NCBI GenBank assembly: GCA_005793375.1
Contig: SXSK01000271.1
Location: 1-39,717 of the forward strand
Length of the DNA stretch: 39,717 nt
Direction of reading: 5' to 3'
DNA from: Verrucomicrobiales bacterium
GTDB lineage: Bacteria; Verrucomicrobiota; Verrucomicrobiia; Limisphaerales; UBA9464
A program made the translations under genes and the position numbers. Below are positions 1 through 8,428 of this stretch, piece by piece. The notes under the pieces are model-generated. The model ran no database searches. It was not told where the DNA came from and saw only the letters and a list, made by a program, of their open reading frames with translations. Positions within the stretch are counted from its first letter, which is position 1. Every line of letters begins with the position of its first letter.

Positions 1-90
1 AGGCTCCTCACCAACAGGTCCGAAACATGCGCGCAGATCCCTGTCCCGCTCTTCAGCCGAAGGTCGCCACGAACTGTTCAAGATTTACTA

Positions 91-144
91 CACCCCAATG
101 CGGACTCCTTGAAACCCATTGGGGTGGTAACACCGTTCGCGGTG
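91..144. other. Two tandem hairpins upstream of the Ig-domain gene
   Basis: A perfect 10-bp inverted repeat (CACCCCAATG at 91-100, CATTGGGGTG at 117-126, 16-nt loop) is followed at once by a 5-bp hairpin with a TTCG loop (CACCG 131-135, CGGTG 140-144). They sit about 30 nt before the start of the secreted Ig-domain gene. No T-tract follows on the + strand, so a classical intrinsic terminator is not supported. They could end an upstream gene outside the window or form a structured 5' leader. The rest of 1-172 shows nothing I can name. Confidence 0.5.
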
Positions 145-172
145 CCTAATTCCCGTCCGTTGGTTGAGACAA

Positions 173-2137
173 ATGGTTTGGTTGTGGCTTTTGGGCTGGG
201 TGTGCGCCGAAAGGTTAGCATCGGGCAGTGTGACAATTGGCTGGAACGCGAGTCCGGATCCCAGCGTGATTGGTTACAAGATTTATTATGGGACGGAAAG
301 TCGCAACCCCGCGGCATGGGTGGATGTCGGGAATCAGCTGATGGGTTCGGTTGAAGGGTTGACGGCTGGAACGACCTACTTCTTTGCGGTGACAGCTTAT
401 GCGGGCAGCGGCCTGGAAAGCGATTTTTCAGCTGAAGTGAGCACTACCTTGGCGGGGACCGACCCTCCCAGTGTCTCCCTGGTAGCTCCCGTCACGGGCT
501 CGAGCTTTTTAGCGCCAGCAAGTCTAGGGTTGGTGGCATCGGTCACGCCGAATGGTCGGGTCATTCAGCGGGTACGGTTTCTTCAGAATGGCTTGTTGAT
601 TGGGGAGGTAGCGACGTCGCCATACACTTTCACGTGGAACAATGTCGCGGCGGGCAACTATCGACTCCAAGCGGAAGTCGTTTTCGATGGGGGGCAGACG
701 GTGGTTTCGGCCAGCAGTTCGGTCACCGTCAATGCCGCATCGACGTCGCCAACCATAGCGATGGCGAGTTCGTTATCCGAAACGCTTTTTGAAGCTCCAG
801 CGAATGTTCCCCTGGCGGCGCTGGTGGTTGCAGCTGGGCGCACGATCCATCGGGTCCACTTTTACAATGGATCGACTTACCTCGGTGCAGACACGACACA
901 GCCTTACACGTTCGTTTGGACCGGAGTTCCAGAAGGGACGTATTGGGTGAGTGCTCGAATGTTGTATGGTAAATCCAGCGTGTTGGGGTCGGCGTCTGTC
1001 CGAGTTTCGGTGGTTCGATCGCTTCCCCCGCCGCCAGTTGCTCCAACTGTCTCGTTGGTCTCGAATGTGGCGGGGTCCACGGTGACGGCGCCCTATTCCA
1101 CCGAACTGGTCGCGTCGGTGGTGGCCAATGGGCATATTATTTCCAAGGTGCAGTTTTACGACGGGTTGACTCTACTGGGTGAGGATGCTTCCGCCCCCTA
1201 TGAGTTCTCTTGGGTCGAGGTCGCGGTGGGTGAGCATAGCGTGGTGGCGAGAGTCGTCTATGCGACCAATGCTACTTTGGATTCAGAATCCGTCCAATTC
1301 TGGGTGGAGCCTCCACCCCCAACCGTTGTTTGGCAGGGGCCCCTAGATGGCTCGAGTTACTCCAAGATCACCCCCCTACAACTGGGTGCCAACGTGACTT
1401 CGAACGGTCATGAAATCAGTCGAGTTGACTTCTATTCGGGAGAAAGCCTCCTGGGCTCCGATTCCTCGGAACCTTACAGCCTGAGTTGGGCTGGGAACAT
1501 CCTGGGGGTCCAAGCGATGCGAGCGTTGGCGATTTATGGCAATTCACGGGTTGCCGAATCTACCATAGCGACCATCACGATGGGTGAATTGACTCCGCCT
1601 TGGCTGACAGGGGACATTGGAAGTGTGGGGGTGAGTGGTCGCGTGAGTCTTACTGGGGGGGTGCAGGTTGTGGAAGGTGCTGGCGTCATCTTTGGTACGA
1701 GCGACGCGTTTCATTTCCTCTATCAGACATTGAGTGGGGATGGGGAGATTCGCGTCCGATTGAACTCGACGCAATTCTCGGAATCTGGGGGGAGTATTGG
1801 CGTCATGATTCGCGACAACCTGACCAGCGGCTCGAAACACGCGTTCCTGGGCATTTTACCGTCAGGAACCTTGCGGTGGCAACGTCGCACGGATCCTGCA
1901 GGGGCAACGTGGATCGGGCACTATGGAAGCGCGATCCCTCCTTCAATTCGGCTGCGGCTGGTGCGAACTGGGAGCCTGCTAACAGGTTACAGTTCGGTCA
2001 ATGGCCAAGACTGGACCGCAGTTAACTCCCGTCAAATCGAGATGACGGCCAACGTATTTGTCGGATTGGCCGTTGCTTCGGGCAGTAATGCGACCCTGAG
2101 TCGGGCGGTGTTCTCAGAACTGACAGTGGTCCCATAG
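173..2137 (+). CDS. Secreted fibronectin-III / multi-Ig-domain protein
   Basis: The ATG at 173 is preferred over the TTG at 164 because a GAG precedes it at suitable spacing; TTG 164 would add three residues. The N-terminus is a short hydrophobic export signal (MVWLWLLGWVCA). An Fn3-like domain follows at about residues 18-94 (IGYKIYYGTES, then LTAGTTYFFAVTAY). Four tandem Ig-like repeats of about 90 residues come next (about 98-187, 192-280, 290-378, 382-470), each with a VxFYxGxxLLGxD-like strand and a PYxFxW strand. The C-terminal about 180 residues (GDGEIRVRLNS, GVMIRDNLTSGSKHA) look like a DUF1349/concanavalin-like beta-sandwich. No catalytic motif is visible, so a cell-surface or matrix adhesion or carbohydrate-binding role is inferred. 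It is co-directional with the next gene, 18 nt away from it. Confidence 0.85.
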   Translation: MVWLWLLGWVCAERLASGSVTIGWNASPDPSVIGYKIYYGTESRNPAAWVDVGNQLMGSVEGLTAGTTYFFAVTAYAGSGLESDFSAEVSTTLAGTDPPSVSLVAPVTGSSFLAPASLGLVASVTPNGRVIQRVRFLQNGLLIGEVATSPYTFTWNNVAAGNYRLQAEVVFDGGQTVVSASSSVTVNAASTSPTIAMASSLSETLFEAPANVPLAALVVAAGRTIHRVHFYNGSTYLGADTTQPYTFVWTGVPEGTYWVSARMLYGKSSVLGSASVRVSVVRSLPPPPVAPTVSLVSNVAGSTVTAPYSTELVASVVANGHIISKVQFYDGLTLLGEDASAPYEFSWVEVAVGEHSVVARVVYATNATLDSESVQFWVEPPPPTVVWQGPLDGSSYSKITPLQLGANVTSNGHEISRVDFYSGESLLGSDSSEPYSLSWAGNILGVQAMRALAIYGNSRVAESTIATITMGELTPPWLTGDIGSVGVSGRVSLTGGVQVVEGAGVIFGTSDAFHFLYQTLSGDGEIRVRLNSTQFSESGGSIGVMIRDNLTSGSKHAFLGILPSGTLRWQRRTDPAGATWIGHYGSAIPPSIRLRLVRTGSLLTGYSSVNGQDWTAVNSRQIEMTANVFVGLAVASGSNATLSRAVFSELTVVP

Positions 2138-2155
2138 TTTCCAGACCGTTTGCCT

Positions 2156-3127
2156 ATGAATCGAATTTTAAACCATGTCTGTTGGGCCGTGCTGATTGTG
2201 ATGTATGGCGGATGGATTCGAGCGGCTGAATCCAGCAAGGGTTCTGGGGCTGCCGGCATGGTTTTAGATGACGTGTTCGCCAGCCCAATCTCCGCTCTGG
2301 AACTGGAGGCTCTGCGGACGATTGGTTCGGTCGGTTTGTCCTATTCGGTGGCCACTGATGACGATTTGGACGAAATTGTCGGCGAAATTTCGACTTATTC
2401 CTTTCGACGCGATGCGACCCAAATCGTGCGACTGGGATGCTGGGGAGACGGTACATTGCACGCGCACCTGATGGATCGATGGATGATGTTGCAGCCGGTG
2501 GAAGTGCTGGAATGGTTCGATGGGCTTCGACCTGAGGAGAAAACCTCGACATTGATAAAGCAGGTGGGTATCGCAGGGATCCATGTGAATTCCCGATGGG
2601 CTGTGGAATGGTTGGTTTCAAGACATCAAGCCGGAGAGACAACCAACGAAGACTGGTTGACCCAGTTGTATGAAGCGACACGGTTCGAGCCTAGGCGGGT
2701 CGCCGAGTTGGCCCTCGAATTGCAGGAAGGCGCTGAACGCGACGCTTTGGTAGAACATGCAGTCCAGGAGTGGGCGGGCAGAGAACCGAGTGCTGTGGAC
2801 ATTTGGGTCCGTGGGTTCGAAGAGAGCCCTTTGAAGCAGCGGTTGATCGCTGCGCAAGTGTTGGGTATGGCGGCCCTGGACATACTTCAAGCAACCACGA
2901 TGGCGGCGACACGATTGAATCCGGGCTCTTTACAAAACCGTGTGGTCATCTCACTGGTGCAGCGTTGGGCTCAGAACGCCCCAATGGCAGCGGGTGCCTG
3001 GGTTTTGGCATTTGAAAATTCGACGCTCCGAAAACTCGCAGTGGGTCAGCTCTTGGAGCAGTGGAAGCTGATGGATCCAGACTCTTCGGCTCGGTGGGCT
3101 CTTATCCATACACCTCTAAGCCACTGA
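2156..3127 (+). CDS. Exported HEAT-like repeat protein, unknown function
   Basis: The start is taken at ATG 2156, where a signal peptide begins (MNRILNHVCWAVLIVMYGGWIRAAES); the track's TTG at 2150 adds only two residues. The mature protein of about 300 residues is all-helical in appearance. It is built of loose repeats of about 35-40 residues around a tryptophan pattern (VEVLEWFDGL, WAVEWLVSRH, VQEWAGREPSAVDIWVRGF, LVQRWAQNAPMAAGAWVLAF, LLEQWKLMDPDSSARWAL). Such W-xx-DP-xxAxxW repeat proteins are frequent in Verrucomicrobiota, where they are annotated as hypothetical. A periplasmic scaffold role is a guess. It follows the Ig-domain gene closely and converges on rimO with 21 nt between stops, so the two + genes may be one transcript. 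Confidence 0.75.
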   Translation: MNRILNHVCWAVLIVMYGGWIRAAESSKGSGAAGMVLDDVFASPISALELEALRTIGSVGLSYSVATDDDLDEIVGEISTYSFRRDATQIVRLGCWGDGTLHAHLMDRWMMLQPVEVLEWFDGLRPEEKTSTLIKQVGIAGIHVNSRWAVEWLVSRHQAGETTNEDWLTQLYEATRFEPRRVAELALELQEGAERDALVEHAVQEWAGREPSAVDIWVRGFEESPLKQRLIAAQVLGMAALDILQATTMAATRLNPGSLQNRVVISLVQRWAQNAPMAAGAWVLAFENSTLRKLAVGQLLEQWKLMDPDSSARWALIHTPLSH

Positions 3128-3148
3128 CTGTGCCCCGAGTCTGTGGCG

Positions 3149-4858
3149 TTAGCGATCCATCGGTTCGGCAATCAGATCGTAATCGGTGTGACCGATGATC
3201 CGAACATGGGCGAAATTCCCTGCAGGTAATTCCTCTCGAATGTAGATTCTGCCGTCGATATCCGGCGCATCCGCTTCGCCTCGTGCCACCGAGTAAAGAT
3301 GGCGCTTGGACAGGCGGGTCTTGCTGGTTTCAGTTTGGCGAATCAGGCCGTGTTCCCAGGAACTAACTTGAGCCTTTTGCAAGGCTGAAGCGGAGGCCCG
3401 TCCCTCAACGAGAACCTTCATCGTCTTGCCAACGAAGGACTCGGCCACAGCCACAGCCACCTCATGCTGGGCGGCCATTGCCCGTGTGCGGCGATCTTGG
3501 CGCGTTTTGGCGGCCAACTGACTCTCCATTTTTCCTGCCACCGTGCCATCTTCCTGAGAGTAAGCAAAAATTCCCAGCCGTTCAAACCGAGTCTCGCGTA
3601 TGAACTCCAGCAACGTCTCCACGTGAGCCTCGGTTTCACCGGGAAATCCCACGATAAAGGTCGTTCGCAAGGCAATTCCTGGAATACCAGCCCGTATGCT
3701 ACGGATTAAGTCGCGGATGTATTGGCCGGTGGTTTCGCGGCGCATCCGCTGAAGCAGATCGTCATGGATGTGCTGGAGCGGCATGTCGACATAACGGGCG
3801 ACTTTCTGGCTGCGGGTGATGGTTTGAATCAATGAATCCGTCCAATGCGCCGGATGGGTGTAAAGCAGCCGAATCCAAAAATCGCCTGGGATGGCATTGA
3901 GTTCCTCAAGCAAGGTGCCGAGAGTGGTGGCATCTGATGCCAATGCTCGAGTGGCGGCGTTAAACTTTTCCGGCGAGGAGATGGCCCGCGTATGGTTAGG
4001 ACGCAAATCGAGTCCGTAGTACGTCGAATCTTGAGAAATGAGGTTCAACTCTTTGACACCCTCGCTCACGAGCGCCTTGGCCTCGGCGACAATGTCCGAC
4101 TGAACACGGCTTCGGTGTGAACCCCGCATGCGGGGGATGATGCAAAAACTGCATGGATGGTTGCAGCCTTCCGCGATCTTGACATAGGCGAAGTGTTTGG
4201 GCGTCAACCGAAACCGGGGGGTGTCAAATTGAGGAATGTAGTTGGGTCGGGTATGGACATTGAGGATGGGGCTTGAGTGGCTTTCGGGCTTCGTGGTGAG
4301 GACCGTTCTAGTTTTGCCGAACTGCTGCGTGCCTCGGAGGTCCGGCTCATGGCTGTGAGGGACGTCACCCCTTTTTTCATCCACGGCTGCGAGTCGAGCT
4401 TTGACACTCGATTTCTTAGGCCTGGGCGTGGCGCCGTAATTCGCGATCATATCCGACCGCCTTTGGATAGCCTCTTCAATGATCCCTCCCACTTGTTCCA
4501 CTTGGTCGATTCCCATGAAGACATCCACCTCCGGCATTAGTTTGGGAAGTTCCTCGCGAAATCGTTGAGGAAGGCATCCTGCGACGATAACTGCCTGGCC
4601 GGGCTTGTTTTGACGACGCAACTCAGTGGATTCCAGGATCGCGTCGACGCTTTCCTCTTGGGCGGCATCAATAAACGAGCAGGTGTTGACAATCACCGCA
4701 TCGGCCATGGTGGGATCGTTCACTATTTCAATCCCCGCTTTCAGGAGCGATCCCAGCATAATTTCGGCATCGACCAGATTCTTGGCGCAGCCGAGGGAGA
4801 TGAGGCCCACTCGGCGCGAGGATGACTTTTTTTTGCTGGTGGTCGTAGAGTCGGTCAC
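3149..4858 (-). CDS. rimO: Ribosomal protein S12 methylthiotransferase RimO
   Basis: RimO is a radical-SAM enzyme that methylthiolates a conserved aspartate of ribosomal protein S12. The N-terminal UPF0004 domain has the RimO hallmark SLGCAKNLVDAE (Cys24), then VNTCSF and AGCLPQR, supplying the ligands of the auxiliary 4Fe-4S cluster. The radical-SAM motif is EGCNHPCSFCIIPRMRG. The C-terminal TRAM region is recognisable by APDIDGRIYI. The protein is 569 residues against about 440 for E. coli RimO. Most of the excess is a basic, low-complexity linker of about 65-70 residues between the UPF0004 and radical-SAM domains, plus about 30 residues before the TRAM domain. The start is GTG at 4858, with no convincing Shine-Dalgarno. 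The long A/T run near 4830 is a Lys-codon run inside the gene. Confidence 0.95.
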   Translation of the reverse strand: MTDSTTTSKKKSSSRRVGLISLGCAKNLVDAEIMLGSLLKAGIEIVNDPTMADAVIVNTCSFIDAAQEESVDAILESTELRRQNKPGQAVIVAGCLPQRFREELPKLMPEVDVFMGIDQVEQVGGIIEEAIQRRSDMIANYGATPRPKKSSVKARLAAVDEKRGDVPHSHEPDLRGTQQFGKTRTVLTTKPESHSSPILNVHTRPNYIPQFDTPRFRLTPKHFAYVKIAEGCNHPCSFCIIPRMRGSHRSRVQSDIVAEAKALVSEGVKELNLISQDSTYYGLDLRPNHTRAISSPEKFNAATRALASDATTLGTLLEELNAIPGDFWIRLLYTHPAHWTDSLIQTITRSQKVARYVDMPLQHIHDDLLQRMRRETTGQYIRDLIRSIRAGIPGIALRTTFIVGFPGETEAHVETLLEFIRETRFERLGIFAYSQEDGTVAGKMESQLAAKTRQDRRTRAMAAQHEVAVAVAESFVGKTMKVLVEGRASASALQKAQVSSWEHGLIRQTETSKTRLSKRHLYSVARGEADAPDIDGRIYIREELPAGNFAHVRIIGHTDYDLIAEPMDR

Positions 4859-5103
4859 AGGAAGAGGACACTAGTCTGCTCTTATGGGCTTGGGCAATCT
4901 CGGACGCTGGACCAATGATGCGGTAGCCAGGTATTTCTACGGACAAGCCTGAATAACGTGGCAACTCTATTTTGTTGGGGATGGACAAGAAATGGCTAGC
5001 GTGCGACAAAAGGGAGGAAGCGCGAGGCAAGATTTGGGTAGAAGTTAAAAACAGTTAGCAAATCTTGGCAAAACAAGTTCAACAAACAACGACTAGATCT
5101 GGT

Positions 5104-5985
5104 ATGAACAACCCCGATTCCATGCTGCAGACTTTGGTAAAATCACCGCTGTATCAGGCGTACGAGAAGGCGTTTGGCGATGCGACGGGATTGCCGTTGA
5201 CGTTGCGTAGTCCGCACGCCTGGGAAGTGGCGCACGCTCGAAACCACCACAAGAACCCCTTCTGTACGTTTATGGCCAAGCAGAGCCGGACCTGTGCGGC
5301 GTGCCTTCGTGTCCAGCAAGAATTGTCTGAGAACGCGCAGACCGAGCCCTACACGACCACCTGTTTTGCAGGACTATGTGACAGTGCCGTACCGGTGAGG
5401 TTGGGCGACCAGATCCTGGGTTTTTTGCAGACGGGGCAAGTCATGTTGCGTAAGCCCTCTGAAGCGCAGTTCAATCGGTTGGAAGAGCAACTGAACGAAT
5501 GGAAGATTCCGCACGCGACGGAAGAATTGCGGGCGGCGTGGTTGCAGTCGCCAGTAATGAACAAGAAAGGGTATGATGCCGCTCTGGGTTTAGTGAAGGT
5601 TTTTGCTGAGCATTTGTCGATAGCTAGCAACCAGTTGGCCATCCGGGCGGAGAACACGGAACCGCCGGCGATCAAACGGGCTCGAGTGTTCATCCAGGAG
5701 CATCTTGGGGAGCGGTTGTCGCTCAGCATGGTAGCCGGAGCCCTGCATATGAGCACATTTTACTTCTGCAAGATGTTCCGAAAGAGCACGGGTCTCAATT
5801 TTACTGACTTTGTGGCTCGGGAACGGATCGAGCGGGCCAAGAATCTGCTGCTGAACCAAAATCTTCGCGTGAGTGAGATTGCTTACGAGATTGGATTCCA
5901 ATCATTGACTCACTTCAATCGGATCTTTCGGCGCATTGTCGGGCGTACGCCCACGGAGTTCCGCGGCCGCAATGTCACCGGTTGA
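5104..5985 (+). CDS. PocR-domain AraC-family transcriptional regulator
   Basis: The N-terminal about 170 residues match the PocR sensory domain, which binds small ligands. It is Cys-rich (NPFCTFM, RTCAACLRVQ, TTTCFAGLCDSAVPVRL) and carries the typical LGDQILGFLQTGQV strand. The C-terminal about 100 residues are an AraC/XylS double helix-turn-helix (LSLSMVAGALHMSTFYFCKMFRKSTG, then VSEIAYEIGFQSLTHFNRIFRR). The track opens at TTG 5065, but ATG 5104 (MNNPDSMLQ) is the likelier start because homologues begin near this point. PocR-AraC proteins are very common in Verrucomicrobiota and are thought to control carbon-source genes. Its target is not evident; the peroxiredoxin gene directly downstream is the nearest candidate. 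The 245 nt between rimO and this start hold no clear promoter or RNA. Confidence 0.9.
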   Translation: MNNPDSMLQTLVKSPLYQAYEKAFGDATGLPLTLRSPHAWEVAHARNHHKNPFCTFMAKQSRTCAACLRVQQELSENAQTEPYTTTCFAGLCDSAVPVRLGDQILGFLQTGQVMLRKPSEAQFNRLEEQLNEWKIPHATEELRAAWLQSPVMNKKGYDAALGLVKVFAEHLSIASNQLAIRAENTEPPAIKRARVFIQEHLGERLSLSMVAGALHMSTFYFCKMFRKSTGLNFTDFVARERIERAKNLLLNQNLRVSEIAYEIGFQSLTHFNRIFRRIVGRTPTEFRGRNVTG

Positions 5986-6011
5986 CTGGTTCCGGACGTC
6001 GGGGTTTGAGT

Positions 6012-6050
6012 TGGCAATGAAACTCCGGATAGTGATGTCCGGAATTGCCA
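6012..6050. other. Bulged inverted repeat between regulator and peroxiredoxin
   Basis: TGGCAAT (6012-6018) pairs with ATTGCCA (6044-6050). Inside, TCCGGA (6024-6029) pairs with TCCGGA (6038-6043), leaving a 5-nt bulge (GAAAC) on the left arm only and an 8-nt loop. It lies 27 nt after the regulator stop and 65 nt before the peroxiredoxin ATG. No T-run follows. It could be a terminator-like element, an operator with two half-sites (TCCGGA is itself palindromic) or a leader structure. Confidence 0.5.
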
Positions 6051-6114
6051 TGTTGGAATCCTTGGATCATCCTCTTGGCGCACCACAATGGCGCGTTAAC
6101 TCATCACACTCAAT

Positions 6115-6750
6115 ATGGCTCTGAGACTTGGGGATATTGCCCCTGATTTTACGGCGGACACCACGGAAGGTTTGATTCGATTTCACGAATGGCTGGGGAA
6201 TTCGTGGGGAGTCCTATTCTCACATCCCGCTGACTACACTCCGGTTTGCACGACAGAACTCGGTACTTTGGCAAAGCTCAAGGCCGAGTTTGCCGGGCGA
6301 AACGTCCAGGTGGCAGCAATCAGTGTGGATCCCATCGAAGCGCATCGAGGCTGGGTGGGTGACATCAATGAGACTCAGTGCACGAGCGTCAATTTTCCCA
6401 TCATCGCCGATCCTGAGCGCAAGGTGGCCATGTTGTACGACATGATCCATCCCAACGCCGACGATAAGTTCACGGTGCGGTCGGTTTTCATCATTGGTCC
6501 CGACAAGAAGGTCAAACTGATGATTACCTACCCGGCATCTACAGGTCGGAACTTTGTTGAGTTGTTACGCGTATTGGATTCTCTCCAATTGACGGCGAAG
6601 TATCGTGTGGCCACTCCAGCCGACTGGAAAGACGGCGATGATTGTATCATTACGCCTGCTGTCAAAGACGACGAAGCCGTCACGCTGTTTCCGAAGGGGA
6701 TTCGAAAGGTTAAGCCGTACCTGCGGTACACACCGCAGCCGAATCGCTAA
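6115..6750 (+). CDS. Peroxiredoxin, Prx6-like (1-Cys type)
   Basis: This thiol peroxidase reduces hydrogen peroxide and organic hydroperoxides in the cytoplasm. The peroxidatic motif is HPADYTPVCTTELG, with Cys45. The conserved Thr lies three residues before the Cys and the partner Arg falls in the downstream KFTVRSVFIIGPDKKVK segment. A length of 211 residues and the long C-terminal extension (WKDGDDCIITPAV, LFPKGIRKVKPYLRYTPQP) are those of the Prx6 subfamily, whose members usually act with one cysteine. Cys101 (NETQCTSVNF) and the CII cysteine in the C-terminal part are additional but not in a typical resolving position. ATG 6115 directly precedes the conserved LRLGDIAPDFTADT. It follows the PocR-AraC gene on the same strand and is closed by a GC-rich hairpin. 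Confidence 0.95.
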   Translation: MALRLGDIAPDFTADTTEGLIRFHEWLGNSWGVLFSHPADYTPVCTTELGTLAKLKAEFAGRNVQVAAISVDPIEAHRGWVGDINETQCTSVNFPIIADPERKVAMLYDMIHPNADDKFTVRSVFIIGPDKKVKLMITYPASTGRNFVELLRVLDSLQLTAKYRVATPADWKDGDDCIITPAVKDDEAVTLFPKGIRKVKPYLRYTPQPNR

Positions 6751-6751
6751 A

Positions 6752-6770
6752 AGCGCGGGCAGACCGCGCT
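6752..6770. terminator. GC-rich hairpin after peroxiredoxin
   Basis: A perfect 7-bp stem (AGCGCGG, loop GCAGA, CCGCGCT) begins just after the peroxiredoxin stop codon. Only a weak T-run (CGATTTGA) follows. It is a plausible terminator between two convergent genes, but not a textbook one. Confidence 0.5.
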
Positions 6771-6909
6771 CGATTTGACCTGCAAACGCCAGTTGCCCGC
6801 CACCGATCTAACGCAAGATCTTGGCGCCGAAGTCGTTTGCTTGGTTGGCACACCACGGGCAATGCTGGGGAAACAGCGACATCGAACTGCCGCGCTCTCA
6901 CCAGGGTGC

Positions 6910-8346
6910 TCACCAAGCCCGCTCGATACTCCGGCGCTGCCAAAGGAATTCGAACATGTTGCCCTCGTGGGGTTGATCCCACGAAATTTTCATCGTGGAT
7001 ATCGGTCCGATATTGAGTCGGTCGATATCGGAGAAGGCTTCCAGTTGTTCGATGAATCCCTGGTCTTTGGTGATGGCGGAGCAGGCAAGGGTGTAGCCGA
7101 TTTTAGAGAGCATCTCGCTTTGGGGGCAGGTGACGACGCTCGCAAACGGGCAAAGATACTCTCGATTGGCCAATGGATGGGCGAAGGAATCGCAACGCAC
7201 GATGGTCGGCCGCATGTAGGTTCCACCCTCGAACACTACCTTGCGTGGTCCTTGGCGATATTTTGCCGTGACATCTTCCACGCCGGGTACCTTAAGTCCG
7301 TCCTCAATCTGGGTGTCGATGAAATCAGCCATCTTGGGATTGGCGAACCCTGAAAGCCGGGCGGATTCGTCGTCGGGTCTTGTGGGAACGAACGGCCCGA
7401 GCTTTTGAGCCAGCGCGTCGGCGATTTCCGCCGCATACTTCGAGACTACCACGGCACTGGCGTTGATGCATGATCGCCCACCGTTGTCACTGATGGCACC
7501 AGCGATCGTATCGATGTACTCAGGCCAGTTCTCGATGCAATCATCGCCGATTAGAAACTTACTCCACCCTGGCCCGTGAACCTCGATGGCCGGGTTGTTG
7601 GCGTACTGATCGGTGGTGCTCTTGTCACCAAAGATCAACGCGCGGCCGCAGCTGTTTAAGATGGTGGCGGCGCCGTCGTGATCGGTCGGGTAAAAGCCAA
7701 ACGCTTCGGCCGGAACTCCAGCGGTGATAAAGGCTTGGATCAATCGGAAGGGAGTCCAAGGCTCTTCTTTGCCGGGCTTAATGATCACCGGGGTCTTGAG
7801 AGCGACGGCCGGGAGCCAGAGTGAGTTGACCGCCGGGGAATTGCTCGGCATGACCAAGCCCAAGGCCTGGCAGGTGGGAAAGAAGCTTAGTTTGGTGCCA
7901 AATTGCTCGCCATAGCCTCGGTCGATAATGGTGAAATCGAGACCCCGAGACAATCCATTCAGTATTTCAGCGAGATGAGTGAGCGCGTAGTGCAGTTTAG
8001 CCATGTTCCGCCGAACCATGACGTGCGGCAGACCTGAAGTGAGGCTGAGGGTTTCGACGTACTGTTGTGGCGACTGAGAGTGGCCACGGTCCCCGAGCGG
8101 TAGCGTACCCTCCAGGAAAAGGGCGCCGGCTTTGGCGGAGAGGTCCACCAATTCGGCGACCGTAAACTTCTTGAGCGCTGCTCGTGCGGCTCCCAGCCTG
8201 CTGAGGTCCCGCTTCAGAATGCCACTATTCACCTGGGAAACCAGGGCTTTGACTTCGCCTGATCGGTGGTCTTTGACCTCAATCTTGTCGAGGGAGTCGT
8301 AGGCGCGGCCGAGACGCAGCGTCGGGAGATGCGGGATATCGCTCAT
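6910..8346 (-). CDS. Aldehyde dehydrogenase superfamily protein
   Basis: The fold is recognisable from the cofactor-binding strand GLVMPSNSPAVNSLWLPAVALKTPVIIKPGKEEP (NAD-contacting Lys in KPGKEEP) and the catalytic cysteine in DNGGRSCINASAVVV (about Cys293). A conserved C-terminal EFLWQRRSIERAW follows. The usual ELGGK segment that carries the general-base Glu of classical ALDHs reads AIEVHGPGWSKFLIG, so this is a divergent branch, possibly CoA-acylating or otherwise specialised. The substrate cannot be told. ATG 8346 is chosen over the track's TTG at 8352. It is last in a leftward run (beta-propeller, GNAT, hydrolase, ALDH), with 82 nt separating it from the hydrolase stop, so co-transcription is possible but unproven. 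Confidence 0.85.
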   Translation of the reverse strand: MSDIPHLPTLRLGRAYDSLDKIEVKDHRSGEVKALVSQVNSGILKRDLSRLGAARAALKKFTVAELVDLSAKAGALFLEGTLPLGDRGHSQSPQQYVETLSLTSGLPHVMVRRNMAKLHYALTHLAEILNGLSRGLDFTIIDRGYGEQFGTKLSFFPTCQALGLVMPSNSPAVNSLWLPAVALKTPVIIKPGKEEPWTPFRLIQAFITAGVPAEAFGFYPTDHDGAATILNSCGRALIFGDKSTTDQYANNPAIEVHGPGWSKFLIGDDCIENWPEYIDTIAGAISDNGGRSCINASAVVVSKYAAEIADALAQKLGPFVPTRPDDESARLSGFANPKMADFIDTQIEDGLKVPGVEDVTAKYRQGPRKVVFEGGTYMRPTIVRCDSFAHPLANREYLCPFASVVTCPQSEMLSKIGYTLACSAITKDQGFIEQLEAFSDIDRLNIGPISTMKISWDQPHEGNMFEFLWQRRSIERAW

Positions 8347-8428
8347 GCTCAAATTATCTGCGCTAAAATGTTACGTCTGCGTAGTGATGGCAACGGAAAG
8401 ATTCGGATTCGTTCTGTCCATTGAGTCG

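Noticed and set aside
4826-4840. T-run as a terminator near the rimO start
   Set aside because: It is the complement of Lys codons in the rimO N-terminus.
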